A stretch of 64,000 nucleotides of DNA from Casuarina equisetifolia (GCA_028551475.1 CM052355.1:434001-498000); one strand, 5' to 3'. Shown: positions 25,101 to 38,097, counted from the first letter of the stretch. Numbers and translations are program-made. The notes: generated from the sequence alone by a model not told the origin.

Positions 25101-27108
25101 CTCTAAATTCACACATACTAACATGATTAGATATTCTTAAATGAAGGATGAAAATCGAGGTTCCTAACTTAACTGTAAAACATTAGGAACTACTGGTCAC
25201 ACTTGGCTATATATCTTTATTTATTCCTGCATTTGTAAAGTTGTCAACATAGGCTCGAGATTCTAGGTTCCTGACGATGGTGGATGCTGAAGATGCCCAT
25301 GAAGACCGGTATGCAGAGACAGCTGGGAAGCCTCAGAATGTCCGCGTGTAAAGTTTTGTCTCACGCTGTATTGGTGGCATCTAGGCAGACAGCCACGGAT
25401 TTGGTGCCTGAGTGACTCGGCAGGAACATATGAACATTGTCAGTTACTTCTCTCCCATTGGTTCGATACCTGTTGGCGTCATATCCCACGCTTGAGCAAA
25501 GGCCCCTCCTAGTCCATTTTATTATTAGTATCCGTTGGTTATATTTTGTGAAAACTTTTTGTTGCTTTCCAAAAAGGAATAAATTTGGAAATTGCTACTT
25601 TGATACCTCTAGAAAAGGGCGTTGTTTTGCATTATTGGATGAGATTAAATGCAAATTGAAATGTTATCCTTCATGGGCTATAAAAAATATTTTTAAACTT
25701 AAATAGTTCCTTCAATGATTTTTTTCCTTTTTTTTTTTTCTGGAGAAAAGATAAATCTGAATAATTTTTCATTAAATAAGACAACGTTATTCTCCCTTTC
25801 TACAAAGATACTTTAAAGGTGTTTTCCATACGACATATCAAACTCGTCAATGAGTTTCTTGTATATGACACATATTTGGTGTGAAGGAGGATGTCGAAAA
25901 TGTGAATTGATGCAACGTATTAGAGTTGTAACAAAAGCCATAATTTACTTAGACACGCCACTTTCGTGGAAGGTCCAGTGAGCCCCCACATATCATAAGG
26001 TATACACTGTCTGTTGCCCCGTTCATTGCCATCAGCCTCCTGTTGGAACTGGGCCTTCACTTCTCCACTTGCGGTGGCTAGCTGGAACCACCACACTTAG
26101 GTCGTACGAGAAACTAGGACGCTTTTTTTTTTCTTATTTTTTATTTTATCGGTGACAGGTCAAGATGGTCTGTACCCAGTCTAGCATTTCCCACACGACA
26201 AAATCAATTTGTCCTTGTTTTACGACAGATTGGGCCCTGGTCTTGAACCCTACAAAAAACTAGCGTGTAGTCAGAAAAAGGCTAGTCCAAGACTGCCCTC
26301 TCCCACTCTTTTCCCATGCTTTTCTGTCAACTCTTATCATATCCAAACCAAGGATTTGGAAGTGAACGAACAAATCTATTTACAAGCGGTGCAGTTGTTT
26401 TGCTTGTACTTATCTAATTACAAGTTCGCAACAGTAATAAATTCTAAAAACTTATTAGACTTAAAATAAAATAAAAGTTTTTTTTTTTTTTTGCATATTG
26501 AACATATTTTAATAAGTTAAGATTAAACTGAAACTTTAGTAAATCAATTTGAGCTATAATATTACATTAAAAATTGGTTCATAAATTATAGAAATAATTT
26601 AAATATTTAAATACAATTCAAAATCATACATAAAGCTGACTCAATTGCACCTCATCGCTGAAGATCTCCCTTTTCACCCTTTTCTCCCGGGGTTGCGGCC
26701 ATCGGGCTTAGGCTTCCTGCTCTTGTCAGATAAATGGTTAAATTATTATGGTGGTCGTAGCATATGTTCTTCTTTTTTTCTCATGGTTCTTTTTTCAGTT
26801 TCGTTTCCGGGCATATCGTGTGACCAAGTGGATAGCGTGAGAAGCTATACACACTGTAACCCTTTAGCGTGAGACTATAACTTAATAACGGAGTTAGCGG
26901 GTCAAAAAAAGTTGGCTTGACTATTTCAGACGCAACTTCCCCCGACCCTCACGATACGCGTGCAGGAACCAAAACTACGCTCATATCCACACGATCTCGA
27001 CCCGGCTCGCTGCACGAGTATAAATCCACCACGTCATCCAGCGCGCGAATCATAATGACGAAGCAGCCCAAGAATCGTCCACCCTATTGGTTTGAGGATC
27101 ACGGTTGA
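22155..27108. other. Long intergenic region without supported genes
   Basis: About 5 kb of AT-rich DNA. The first 1.7 kb may include a PLAC8 3'-UTR intron and last exon (an acceptor-like site near 23806). Two imperfect copies of a CCTTCTCC...AACTCAATCAGAAG segment lie at about 23924-23998. There is a T tract near 24030, a short TA run at 25018-25033, and GC-richer islands at 25260-25420 and 25970-26120 in which no protein family could be recognised on either strand. Confidence 0.4.
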
Positions 27109-27144
27109 GGTGGACGTGGGTGCAGAAGAGCTGACACGCCTCGC

Positions 27145-27151
27145 TATATAA
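27145..27151 (+). promoter_or_regulatory. TATA box of the WUN1-like gene
   Basis: TATATAA is followed about 15-30 bases later by a pyrimidine-rich patch (CCTTCCCCTCTCTCTCTC), a typical plant core promoter. This places the transcription start near 27175-27185. Confidence 0.65.
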
Positions 27152-27261
27152 CACCGCGACCCTTCCCCTCTCTCTCTCATCTGCGTTCTTCTCTGTTTGT
27201 TCGTTCAACTTACATACCCACATCTTCTTCTTCTTCCTCTTTTTTCTCTATCAGAAATCTA

Positions 27262-27831
27262 GTGCTACCACCTAGGCACCAACCTAGGCTCCTGCTAGAA
27301 CTGGCTTACTCTCAGGAAGCTCTGGAAGACACTGATTCTTCTAGTAATCAAGGGCTGGTTCGCGCCCTGTATGACGCCCTGAGCGCCCACGACGTGGCCA
27401 CAGTGCACCAGATCGTTGCCCCAGACCTCGAGTGGTGGTTCCATGGTCCGCCGTCCCACCAGTACTTGATGCGCCTGCTCACCGGCACTGCCTCAGCCGC
27501 TGCCCCATCCTTTAGCTTCGTTCCCCAATCCATCGCCTCCTTCGGGCCCATCGTCCTTGCCGAGGGCTGCGATCCCGCCCGCTCCATTTCCTGGATCCAC
27601 GCCTGGACTGTCTCTGATGGGATAATCACTCAGGTCAGGGAGTACTTCAACACGTCCCTCACCGTCACGCGCTTCGGCAACTCCAACCCATCCTCTCCGT
27701 CGTCGTCGGATTTCGAGTCCGCGTCGCCATCGCCATCGTCGAAGGCTGAGATCACGCCTCTCCATTGCCCATCGGTTTGGGAGAGCAGTGTCTCCGGAAA
27801 ATCTGTGCCGGGCCTAGTCCTGGCAATATAA
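27262..27831 (+). CDS. WUN1: Wound-induced protein 1 (WUN1/SAG20-like), start codon uncertain
   Basis: Single-exon gene of the SnoaL/NTF2-like fold family, induced by wounding and senescence in other plants; the biochemical role is unknown. Recognition: ALYDALSAHDVATVHQIVAP, DLEWWFHGPPSHQYLMRLLT, SFVPQSIASFGPIVLAEGCD, SISWIHAWTVSDGIITQVRE, YFNTSLTVTRFG and the end HCPSVWESSVSGKSVPGLVL. The oddity is the start. The frame is open from 27109 to the stop at 27829-27831, but its first ATG is at 27469 (MRLLTG), after the conserved WWFHGPP region. Two out-of-frame ATGs (27371 and 27443) open very short frames before it. Either translation starts at a non-AUG codon, or only the shorter form from 27469 (120 residues) is made, or an upstream exon was missed. 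The left boundary given here (a GTG) is arbitrary. The coding part is GC-rich compared with its flanks. Confidence 0.85.
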   Translation: MLPPRHQPRLLLELAYSQEALEDTDSSSNQGLVRALYDALSAHDVATVHQIVAPDLEWWFHGPPSHQYLMRLLTGTASAAAPSFSFVPQSIASFGPIVLAEGCDPARSISWIHAWTVSDGIITQVREYFNTSLTVTRFGNSNPSSPSSSDFESASPSPSSKAEITPLHCPSVWESSVSGKSVPGLVLAI

Positions 27832-29804
27832 TACACTCTCTCTATATCTCCGATTAGCTCAGCCGCCGTACTATTACTACCTACTACAGTAAATAAGAGG
27901 GTGCCGCGTTCGCCCATGGGCTGAGCCGGAGTCTCGGAATTTTCCGAGTAAGAGAGATGTGAATCTCGAAATAAGTTCGTGTCTGGGTTTGGGTTTGTTT
28001 GTTTTTTCGTCTTTCCATTTTATGTGTGCTTTGCCTTTGCGTTGTCGTGGTTTTCTCTTTCGTGTTTTTGTCGGCCGGAACCATGACGGCGGAATATTCC
28101 TTCTCGTCATATCCCGGTGTATGGGTAATCCCCGGTTTGGATTGTTGTGAAATAATGATATTTGCATGTGATTGTCATATGATTTTTCTGATTCCTGATT
28201 TTACCTTTTGATCTTTTTGAGACGAATTGGATGGTGGTTGCTCGAATATATACCATTCAATCGGTTTCTATATCCAACATAAAATGACTCTTTTGTTTTT
28301 CAGTGATAAAGTGGTGAGCTGAGATCAGACAAGAGGTTTTTAATGCAGAGGCAGGTTCCATGGCAGGAATTGGTCCACTTGTTTCCAAGTTTCCCTGCCA
28401 TTTTCTTGGAGCAGTTCATCTCCAACACAGAATTTACCTCATCATTTGGACTTTAATCCACTGATACAGAATGACCAATGCCATATGTGCCGAATAACAT
28501 TAACTTTGAACTTCCCAATTCAGGAACTCTTAACTTCCAACCTTCATCATTCTTTCCCGGGTCTTCTTCTCCTCCTTCGTACCTCTGCGATGACTCCACA
28601 AAAGTAATAGAAAAATTAAGCAAATGCTAAAATTTCTTGGAAATCTAAAGGTTAGAGATTGTCTTCATTACGTAAAATTTATATTTAACTTAAATCCTTA
28701 AGATAATTCACATAAAAAAAATAGTATTACAAGTATCTTTTCTTGTAAATAATGAGTAGTTAAAATTAGATTGTCTAGAGCAAATTATAAGAAGAGCCTC
28801 CATAAATTTGGATTCCATTCTTGACTGGCCTGGTGTATGTTTTGGTTCTCTATTTATTGTATTAATTACCTAAGATGGTTTTCAAATCTTTTTTAAGTTT
28901 TCAAACTCCCTAGGCACTCATCTTTCCTTAATTTACTCCATGAAAATTTTAGGTCAGGTTGAAAATCAACGGTGTACGAACGAATGAGTGACGTTACCGC
29001 GCACCCTAATATGGGGGAAAGAAAATAAAATTGGTCCTTTTCTTTGGGGGATGCAAATTACGTCACCTCCTTAATCTAGCACATATTGACTTACAGGGAA
29101 ATTTGCCAATTAGCGACGGAAAAAAAAATTATCTTACGTAGTTGCGTCTTACAAAGAAAGAAGGTGATAGAATCGGCAAGCGAATGCTGATTATGAAGAA
29201 CAGGATCCACTCCAGTAAAGAGAAAACATGATACAGGAATAAGTGGGTTAAAGATAAACACAAGACAACCATTTTTAAATTTTCTATGTTGTCGGAAAAA
29301 AACAAAAGACAATATAACGTCTTAATCTTGGAAAATGCTTCTAAATTTCCTTTTTTATTTTTTATTTTTAACGCTCAAGCGACTGATTCTTGGAGTGCTG
29401 GAGCCGACAAAGCACCTAAGTCCCAAATCTGATTATAGGAGTAATAATTATTTGATTTCTTAATATTCAAATATTCACTTGCATAGTGTAAGCAATCTGA
29501 TTAGCGTACAAGCAAGGAATCAAGCTGGCGTAACCAGCTTCTGTTTTAATGACAAGCAACTCGTGGCTGCCTTCAAAGGCCCCAACCACTACTTTATTTT
29601 TTGCCGTATTCTGGATGCTATTTTTGGACTAAAATAAAATTATGGTATAAAGAGAAGTGTTTGCATCCTTGAAAGGGAATGGTGGCCATCGTGCCCACAC
29701 GACACTGTTTGGCATCCCACATTGTGAGGGGTCTAAGCTATATTTTATCACATATAGATTATATAAATAAAGATTATTTAAGTTTATAAGATACATGACA
29801 AATG

Positions 29805-29848
29805 ATTTTTATTTTTATTTTTATTTTTATTTTTATTTTTATTTTTTA
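29805..29848. repeat. ATTTTT hexanucleotide microsatellite
   Basis: About seven tandem copies of ATTTTT, ending in a slightly longer T run. Confidence 0.85.
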
Positions 29849-30989
29849 TATGAGACTCTTGGTCCAATATTTTCATGCAATCTAAACTTGATTTTTTTTT
29901 TTTTTTTACCAGCATATTTTTACTAGCTTATTTTTTAAATTAAATTAAATCACATAAAAGGACCACCTTTGATATGTGTGAAAAGTTTTAAGTCCACCGT
30001 TCTTCAAATGTGCTTGTTGAGACAATGGATACCTAAGCTCACAAAGGTTAGGTTTCAATGCAACATCCTAATAATAACATAAGTTATTGTTTATAGGCTT
30101 GATACTCGTAGCATATGTTTTTGTTACATCTAGGATGATAAGATATATTGAAAATGATGTAAATGACTAACTTATATTCTCAATAACTTAGTAAGACATC
30201 TTCGTTATGTATAAAAACTATTTTCATTTTTTAATAATGAATTTTAAAGAAGATGGTGTCTTCCTAGTTTAATTGATCATTTGATAAGAAGGCCACAAAA
30301 CTTGTGTCTGCAAAACATGCGTGAAAAGTAAAGATGGATTTGAGGTTGACGCATAAAAGCATCTCTTGTGAAGGTCCAGGGATAATCTCTAGCACCTATT
30401 CATCCAAGACAAAGACAGATTATCTTGGATGATGGCTGCGGTAAGATTTTTTAATACGTTAAGTCAACTTCTATAATACGACACTCCCAGAACCGGATTG
30501 ATGGCTACGGTAAGATTCTTTATTTAATCTCGATCAGTTAGAAGTCGATTAAGAATTTGAGGGGATTTTGTAGTTCTCCTTGAAAATTAGTGCCAAATTA
30601 TCAATCTATATTGTCATTGTGATTGTCATGTCGTTTTCTGTGCATTTTCTACGCTCTTCCCACTTCTCCGTTTTATTGGCTCATAAACGGGAAGATCGAA
30701 GTAGTCAATTGACAAGTTGTAATTTGCTTACGCTCCTTTGTCCGTATCTAAATATTTATGTGTCCTTGTCGTCTAGGCTGTCAACTATGATTCGAGCTTA
30801 TTAACGTATTGAGTAACGACAATTCTGGGGGAAACGATAATGCTGAGAAAAATTACTTTATACCGCTATTCGTCAGCGACTTTTCAACAAATCTCCATTG
30901 ATTTCTTTAACCCCTAACGTCATCATATAATATTTCTTATATTAAATATTCATTTAAATTTATTTAAGCAAGAGCATTGAACTTCTATT

Positions 30990-30991
<2 letters not shown>

Positions 30992-31029
<38 letters not shown>
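30992..31029. repeat. AT dinucleotide microsatellite
   Basis: About nineteen AT units, followed by a T-rich stretch. Confidence 0.9.
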
Positions 31030-31031
<2 letters not shown>

Positions 31032-31790
31032 TTTTTATTTTTTTATTTTTTTCAAACCCTTAGGACAAAGGAAATGTAGCAAAAAAATGACGTTACTATA
31101 GTATTCATATATCGACTTGATGTTTTCATTATATGTTTGTAGCACTTGGAATCTCTGGATTTATTCCTCGACGTAGAGAGAAGCATAAGTTGTCATGAGA
31201 TTCTTGGATCATTAAAACATTTGGTCTAGTGGATTTCGATTCCCATTCCAATTGTAATTCCACTTTCAATTAACAAAATTTCAGATTCCATGGAATGAAT
31301 GTAGTAGACTGCGCAGGAATTTTACTGGTGCGAATTACCCCGATTTTAAGGCCGCGTTTGGATTTGGGTTTTGCTTGTTTGACATCTTCGGACTTTTTGT
31401 CTCTTTTTCGTATAGGTTGTCTTGTTAGGGAAATTGGGGTTCGTGTAGTTTATGCGTGCGTGTCACTCTGTACGTTTGTGCCCGAGAGAGATCGAGAGAA
31501 CTCTAACCACAAACCAATTTACTGAACGAAAACTAAGACGGTGCCGACAATATCTACTTTTGAAATAAACTGAGGGACCGCTTCCAACTTCCGACAACTT
31601 CCTATCACCTATAAATGCGATTCCGACGCCACGGTGACAAGTCTGGACGCAGCCACAACCGACCATGACCTTCGGACTCAAGGCCGGCTTTGCAGTCCAC
31701 CGGAAAACTTGTTTACACCATGAAATGATACGATTATGGTCCCAAGGGATAAAAAGATGCTCTCAGGGAGGTATATTCTTAAACACGATG

Positions 31791-31794
<4 letters not shown>

Positions 31795-31825
<31 letters not shown>
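31795..31825. repeat. GA dinucleotide microsatellite
   Basis: About fifteen GA units. The open frames on both strands across it are artefacts of the dinucleotide run. Confidence 0.9.
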
Positions 31826-31828
<3 letters not shown>

Positions 31829-34564
31829 TGCTGGCCAAGTGCTCGCATATGATCTGGAGGCACCTGAGATTTTGAAGGGTCTCAACCGAATATCTGCCAC
31901 TTTTCTCAAAAATTCCTTCAACCGTGACGTTGGCTTTGTGATTAAATAAAAGAACAAAAACCGATAGCAAAAGAAAAAGATGGGCAAACAAAGAGTATCC
32001 AAGGAGCATATAAGCATATGGGTCCCTCTTTTGAAAGTTTGTTCTTGGAAGCTCATTCTTGATCCATGATCAGGAAGTTCAATGTTGTGAAATTTGACGT
32101 GGAAGTTATGGTGGAAGATTCCTCCTATGCATTGCTTAAGGTGGACCGTCACATGGAAAGATTTGGTCCTCCTAGCTCACCAACGTATTGCCTTTATTGA
32201 TTAGATTTCTTGTAGATTAGTTTGCTTTTGTGAAGAACGATTTACCCAAAAATCGTTTGTTTTCATATAAATTACACTTTTCTATATTCCAAGAGCCATT
32301 TTGATGTCATTCATTTCCATTAAGATATCAAATAGATTGTATTTAAATTGGATGAATGTTTTATGTTGTTGATATATTAGGTTAATGTGCTTCTCATATA
32401 TTCTAAGTTTATAAATTACTTTTTGAGTTTGAAAGGAACATTTTCACATAATACTAAAGTAAAGAACCTTGACTAAAGTATCTTATTATTGGTGGACTAC
32501 ATCTCCATAACACATATTTTTTCAGATTTGAGACAGGAAGATGTGTTAAAATTCGGATATATTTATCCTACGTTACTAATATACTAAACTATTATAATGG
32601 ATGAAGTAAGCTAACAGATACATCTTCGAAGCGTGTGCGAAGGCGAGACGTGGGGTTGGAATGCTGGAGCAGGCCCCTCTTTACATTTCTAATAACCCTT
32701 CGTCTTTTACCATGTAATTCACGAAGTTTTGTTCAAATGGCCGGTCTTGTCAGGGTCATCTCGATCGACCGGACCACCTATTCAACAAAAAGGACTTCAA
32801 TTTCCAGAATGGTTGTTAAATCAGCTCCCTTAAGTCTAATTCTAATACGACAGGTAAAAAATGGTTGATGACTACTCTTGGATTTATCACTTCAATCATG
32901 TAAGGATGGAAAGCTGTTGGATTAGAGCAAGAAGTTGAGGGGAAATTATTACCAACCATTTGAATTCAAACGACATTGACTAGCCATTTCCAGTTGCCAA
33001 TTCATTACTCACAAGTCGAGTTTTCGTGGTTCCCACGGGTCTTTGTTCAAACCCAAGAAAACCTTATTTCTTTGGCGTCTTTATCAATGCATACCGTCCA
33101 ATAGCTAATTATAATAGAGTTGTTAGAAAGTCTAATGTTAATTAAAAGTCGTGGTAAAGGATAGAGACATCTTTATCCATTATAAAGAGGATTTTAAAAT
33201 AAATTATTTTGATAACATAGGAGTTGTGACATGTTATTTTTAATAGATCTTTTTACTCTAAATGAAATAATTTGTCTATAAGTGTATAGACCTTGTACTT
33301 AACATAACTTGTGATACTATGTTTTTACCTCATATTATAGTTTGATAACATGTTTTTATCTCACAATTGTTGAGAGAGGGTATGATTTGACAAAGGCTAG
33401 CTATTTACCTTAGTTCATAAAAATAGCTTTATAAGTTAAGGCCATGATTGAATGTTTCACAAAATCAATCAATCGACCAATATCCTTTTTATATTCCAAT
33501 TTTGTATCACACTTTTCTCTAAAAGCACCTGAAACCTGTTAAGATAATGTTTGAAGCCTATTAAGCTTACACTTGAAGCCTGGTTGTAACGCTTGACCAT
33601 AAGGCATTTTTGTTAAATCTTTTCAAGAAGTTTTTCTCTCAGTCAACTCATAATCATTAGTTCTCCTCTCCTTCAATTGTTTGCTAACAAAGAGAAAGCT
33701 AAATACAAAAGTTATCATTACATTTATATCTATATGTTAGAATTTGATACGTATTTTGGATTGTTAATATCATAATCTATTATTCTCCTTATATATTTAT
33801 GAAAGTATTCTTTTTTTTTTTTTGGAGAAACTAGTTTTAAGAGATAAAATATACTTTCTAACATAGTGGTAAAATACAAATTTTAAGCATGGATTAAGTC
33901 CATATGAAAAATGTTTTCCCACATTCAGGCAAGAGGACATGTCAAAATATGTTTTCTTACATGGACTCTTAACCTAAGTATTTACAGGAAAGTGTATGTA
34001 AAATAACATTACTTCTTAGGAACGATATCATTTTCCTTTTGAAGTTTTTCTCGTTCTATTTTTGCTTGATTTCTAACACACAGGAGGAAATAATGCATCA
34101 CGACTCTATTATGTTTTTCAATTTTACATATTGACTTTTGTCACTTTTAACGTAATAAACAATGTTTGTATATATACAGAACTAGAGATAAAAGAACTAG
34201 AGCATCTTCACATCTTTTTATGCTGTCCTTTAGGTATAACTTGTCGCATTCCCCAGCCGAATATTCTCTGTTTGATTTCTTTTTGTAATGTTGATAAGAA
34301 GTCGAGCCTGTAGCATATATGTGAGAGCTTAAGATTGGCATATTCCTCCACTGTTGTACCAAGAAAATGTCCCGGATACGCTATCTACGATAAAAGGAAA
34401 AATAGACTTTTGCTTAGGATGTTGGAGGAATCCTTTTATTCTAACGAAGACATAGCAAAAGAATCTACCCATTTTATTAGAAAGTAGTAGACTTTTTGAA
34501 ATGACCCGTCCAAAAGCAATCTGAACAATCTTTTTGGGTTCATCATGCTGTAAAATCAGCTGTC

Positions 34565-35905
34565 GCATGTCCCTTATCTGATGAACCGACTTTCATGAAA
34601 GTGGTTGATGATAATGTTGAAAAAGATGATACCCACCTGAACAGTTAATAATATCTGGGGGAGCTTCTCTCTTGTTTGTTTGGTTATCATTATCCTTCAC
34701 CCAAATGTATGAGGCGGATTTGTATCATTATCTAATGATATAGACTTGTGCATTTCTGTTTACTGTTATTGATTTTTTCTTTTTGACTATAGAGGAGTGT
34801 TGTTGCTGTTTAGGTGGGACAGATCTACCTATTTGCTTCACTTGGGTTAGAGATTTGTACAATCTTATATTATTTAGTGGATCATTTTAGTGGATACCAT
34901 CAATTATCTCACTTAGAAAGAGAGATATCATATATTAAACTAATACACTCATTCATATCATTTTCAACATTTTTTTTTCATAAGCATAGAAATACATATT
35001 TTACAAGAACCCAATTTACAAGTCATGTGTATTAATTGAGCCAAAAAAAAAAAATCACTCTTTTCCTTAAAATTAGTTGTCCTATGTTCCTTATCTAAAT
35101 CGACTTTCATGAATGTGGTCGACAATAATGTTGAAAAATGTGATACCCACCAAAATAGTGAATAAATATCAGGGGGACTTTTATTTGTTTGTTTGTTGTT
35201 TATCACCATTTTCCTACAAATATATGAGGTAGATTTGTATAATCATTCAATGAAATAGATTTGGGTATTTTTGTTTACTATTAAATATATGATTCTTTTA
35301 TGACCATTGAGAAGGAATCTTGTTGCAATTTTGGTAGGACAAATCTACTTATTTGCTTCACTTGGGTTAGATATTTATACAATCTTATATTATCGTTTAG
35401 TTGAACTAAATAGAAAAATATATTTTATAAGAACAGTTCACAAACAATGAAATATTTCACTTGAAATTTAGATTTTGATATTATATATAAAAAAATATTT
35501 TGGCTCTATTCCTTAAAATTAGTTGCTAAGAGAATGAGTCATATTTATTAAGAAGCTCACTAAAGCTATATAATGTGAATTTTGATATTTTATAAAGAGG
35601 ACACACTCTATTCTTAAAATAAGTTGTCTTAAGTTCCCCATCTCATCTAAACTTAATTTCATGAAAGTTGCTGATAATGACGTTGATATACATGATACCC
35701 ACCAAAACAACTAATAAATATATGAGGACATTTTGTTTTCATCATTAAATGATATACTCTTGTGCATTTCTGTTTACTATCATTGATTTTTTTTTTAATG
35801 ATTTAAGAGAAGGAGTCTTGCTGCTGTTTAGGTAGAACAGATCTACCTATTTGCTTCACTTAGGTTAGAGATTTGTACAATTTTATTATTACTACTCTGG
35901 TTGAC
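34565..35905. repeat. Three-copy tandem repeat, unit about 500-520 bp
   Basis: Three diverged direct copies begin near 34565, 35075 and 35617. Each holds a CTTTCATGAA-like motif, then GATACCCACC, then a TAGA/TTTGTAT-type middle, then ATCTACCTATTTGCTTCACT and TAGAGATTTGTACAAT. The landmark ATTTGCTTCA recurs at 34831, 35351 and 35849, giving spacings of 520 and 498. Minus-strand translations of copies 2 and 3 share a short peptide around STTFMK / SATFMK but no domain is recognisable. Copies are clearly diverged, so the array is old. Confidence 0.75.
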
Positions 35906-35976
35906 ATCATTAATTATCTTAAATAGATAATATTTAAAATGGTAAAAAATATTTACTCTCTCATTGAAAATTGACC

Positions 35977-35980
<4 letters not shown>

Positions 35981-36039
<59 letters not shown>

Positions 36040-36049
36040 AAGAGAGAGA
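35981..36049. repeat. GA microsatellite with two interruptions
   Basis: About 69 bases of AG/GA repeat broken twice by AAAG. It sits within the third copy's 3' flank. Confidence 0.9.
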
Positions 36050-36977
36050 TATCACATATTTAATAAAAATGCTAAACTAAGATAACGGCAATAGGAGAAA
36101 CATACTTCATTGTCTTGAGAACATGTTTTATAAGAACTCAGTTTACAAAAAATTGAATGTTTTTGTCAATGGAAAGGTTTCAATTACTATACATTGCTAG
36201 AATTTATGTTTGATTTACTTGCATTCTTCTGTTTTCCTGATTGTATTTGTATTAGTCATTCATTACTCCTTTATTAATGTATTCTTAATATAACTTATTA
36301 TCATGTAAGGTATCTAAACTTAAGCTTGTATATGTAGTGGTAGTGATGTACAAGTTATCAATACAATTAAATCTGCCCGTCTTGTTAACTCATTTTCTTT
36401 TTCTTCCATTTTATCGTGTCTTGTGACAATTTATTCAAATGGTTTTGAACAAAAATATAACATGAAATCCAAACGCGTGGATGGGCATAATTTGAAAAGG
36501 CTGGGCCTCGGTCATTCCTGCTCTTCAGTGAATGTTGTAAGAAGTGGAAATCCAGTCTGCAAAGACGAGCCGCCGTGGGCTGCCTTCTTTCAAGTCCTGG
36601 TAATGGATGGATTTTGTAAATGGAGAAGAGGAAGAAAAGAGGCTCTTAGTAGGGCCTCAGAAGTTCTTGCTTCGTTTTTCACATCCCCGAGGCCCGTTGA
36701 GCCTAGTAATCTGTCTATAGCCGAATCGAAAAACCAGAAGACCGACAAACCCATAGAATTCAACGGAACTGCCGGTCTCGTATCGACCAGGAAACCCTTT
36801 TTTGGTCGTAGTTCTAGACTCAAAGATCTCAGAACTCTTTGATGAAAACCAGATAAGATTGCCAATTGAAAAGCTTCCAAAAGAAAACCGATTGCTGCAT
36901 ACTTTTCCACCGCCCATTCAATATTAAATACGTCGCTGTTTCGTCCTCAGTTCTCTTTCCCTTTCTCTGTTTGTTTT
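36050..36977. other. Upstream region of the Sel1-repeat gene
   Basis: Probably promoter and leader. Between about 36550 and 36917 three overlapping frames are open on both strands, including a 139-codon plus-strand frame at 36423-36842. None shows a family signature, so no gene is called. Confidence 0.35.
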
Positions 36978-38097
36978 ATGGGAAAATCACTTCCTTCAGC
37001 GAGCAAACTACAAGAATTCGCCAAAATTGTCTCACCTGATCGACTGCAAACGCAGAAACGCCCAAAACCCATCCCGCGAATCCGAGTCTCGTCTCCGGAA
37101 ACTGGGAAAACCGGGGCCCCGCGGTTCGAGTCGGAGCGAGGGAAGCAGCAAAAGCTGATGGATAGCTCGGAGGGACAGCAGAGCCAGAGCGACACTCGGG
37201 TGCCGCTGCAGCAAGTGGTCTCGGACTGCGTGAAACGGTGGTTCCAGGACGCACTCAAGGAGGCCAAGGCCGGCGATAGCGGCATGCAGGTCCTCGTGGG
37301 CCAGATGTACTACAGTGGCTATGGTGTCCCCAAAGACCCTCAAAAGGTCAACCTTTTATTTTCCTTGTTTCTGTAATGATTTTAACTTGCTTTTTATTAT
37401 CGTAATAATGTTCTTGTAGATGACTCTATGCAATTTGAATCCTATGTAGCACATTGTTTTGGTTTGCCTATTCATTGTTTCGATTTAATCATCGTAATTA
37501 TATTTACGTCTTTTTTGTTACAGAATGAGAATACTGTATTTGATCTCATTTGACTCTATATTGTTGTTATTGCTGAGGAAACAGAGGAAATGGGTAGTAA
37601 ATTGAGATTCTGATCATTACGTTGCTTAATGTGTTGCTTTCAAAACATGCTTTGGGTAGGCCTATTAGTTGTAGGCGAATGGAGAGGGTAGTTTGTTTGT
37701 TACATTGGTCGTTTGTTAAAAAATCCTTTAATACGAGTGAGCTTTTTAGAGCACTACCCTCGTTAATTTTGCTTGTGTTTTTAATCTTATTGATCGTTTT
37801 TGTCATTCTACTGCCTCCGTCGGTTGTTAACCATTAATTGCTGAAGATATATGCTATGTATTCATTATGAAGGGACGTGCTTGGATGAACAGGGCTTCAA
37901 AGAGTAGGGTTTTAGTTTGGAATCTAAGCGAAAAACATCCAGGTATTCCCTCTGTGTGTGTCTGTGTGTGTCTGTGTGTGTGTGTCGCTTTGTTATGATT
38001 GTCGCATCACTAGATCTAAGTGATGAATATCTGTTTTGCAAAAGGTTACAATGCAAGTGAATCAGATTCCGACAAATCAAAGGATGATGAAAAATAA
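36978..38097 (+). CDS. Small Sel1-like (TPR-type) repeat protein
   Basis: Three phase-consistent exons, 36978-37346, 37873-37942 and 38045-38097, give 163 residues. The N-terminal 75 residues are basic and proline-rich and look disordered (MGKSLPSASKLQEFAKIVS, RPKPIPRIRVSSP). The conserved part is VPLQQVVSDCVKRWFQDALK then EAKAGDSGMQVLVGQMYYSG YGVPKDPQKGRAWMNRASKS, which fits one Sel1 repeat (A..G....LG.MY..G.GV..D...A..W...A). The short acidic tail is GYNASESDSDKSKDDEK. Plant genomes carry one or two proteins of this layout, annotated as Sel1/HCP-like; function unknown. Intron 2 holds a TG-rich minisatellite. The ATG chosen is the first in the long frame and is followed directly by the family-like MGKS start. 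Confidence 0.85.
37951..37986. repeat. TCTGTGTGTG minisatellite in intron 2 of the Sel1-like gene
   Basis: Three tandem copies of the 10-mer TCTGTGTGTG followed by a TG tail, starting 9 bases after the 5' splice site. Length variation here could alter intron splicing context. Confidence 0.85.

Larger units (their letters stand above)
27832..34560. other. Long intergenic region with microsatellites
   Basis: After the WUN1 3' UTR this is AT-rich DNA with simple repeats and no supported gene. It contains a small hairpin TCATCCAAGA...TCTTGGATGA at 30400-30432 and two related GATGGCTGCGGTAAGATT-type segments near 30430 and 30500. A GGCCGCGTTTGGAT-like string near 31350 resembles ends of plant hAT/MITE-type elements, but no partner end was found. 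Confidence 0.4.

Noticed and set aside
25260-26130. GC-richer islands suspected of holding gene remnants
   Set aside because: Six-frame reading gave no peptide resembling a known family.
31340-31360. GGCCGCGTTTGGAT string resembling a hAT/MITE end
   Set aside because: No matching inverted end or target duplication found within about 1 kb.
31660-32152. Open frames on both strands near the GA repeat at 31.8 kb
   Set aside because: They are created by the dinucleotide run, which has no stops in several frames.
36423-36910. Overlapping long open frames on both strands before the Sel1-like gene
   Set aside because: Frames on both strands are open together because of local composition; none carries a recognisable domain, and the position suits a promoter and leader.
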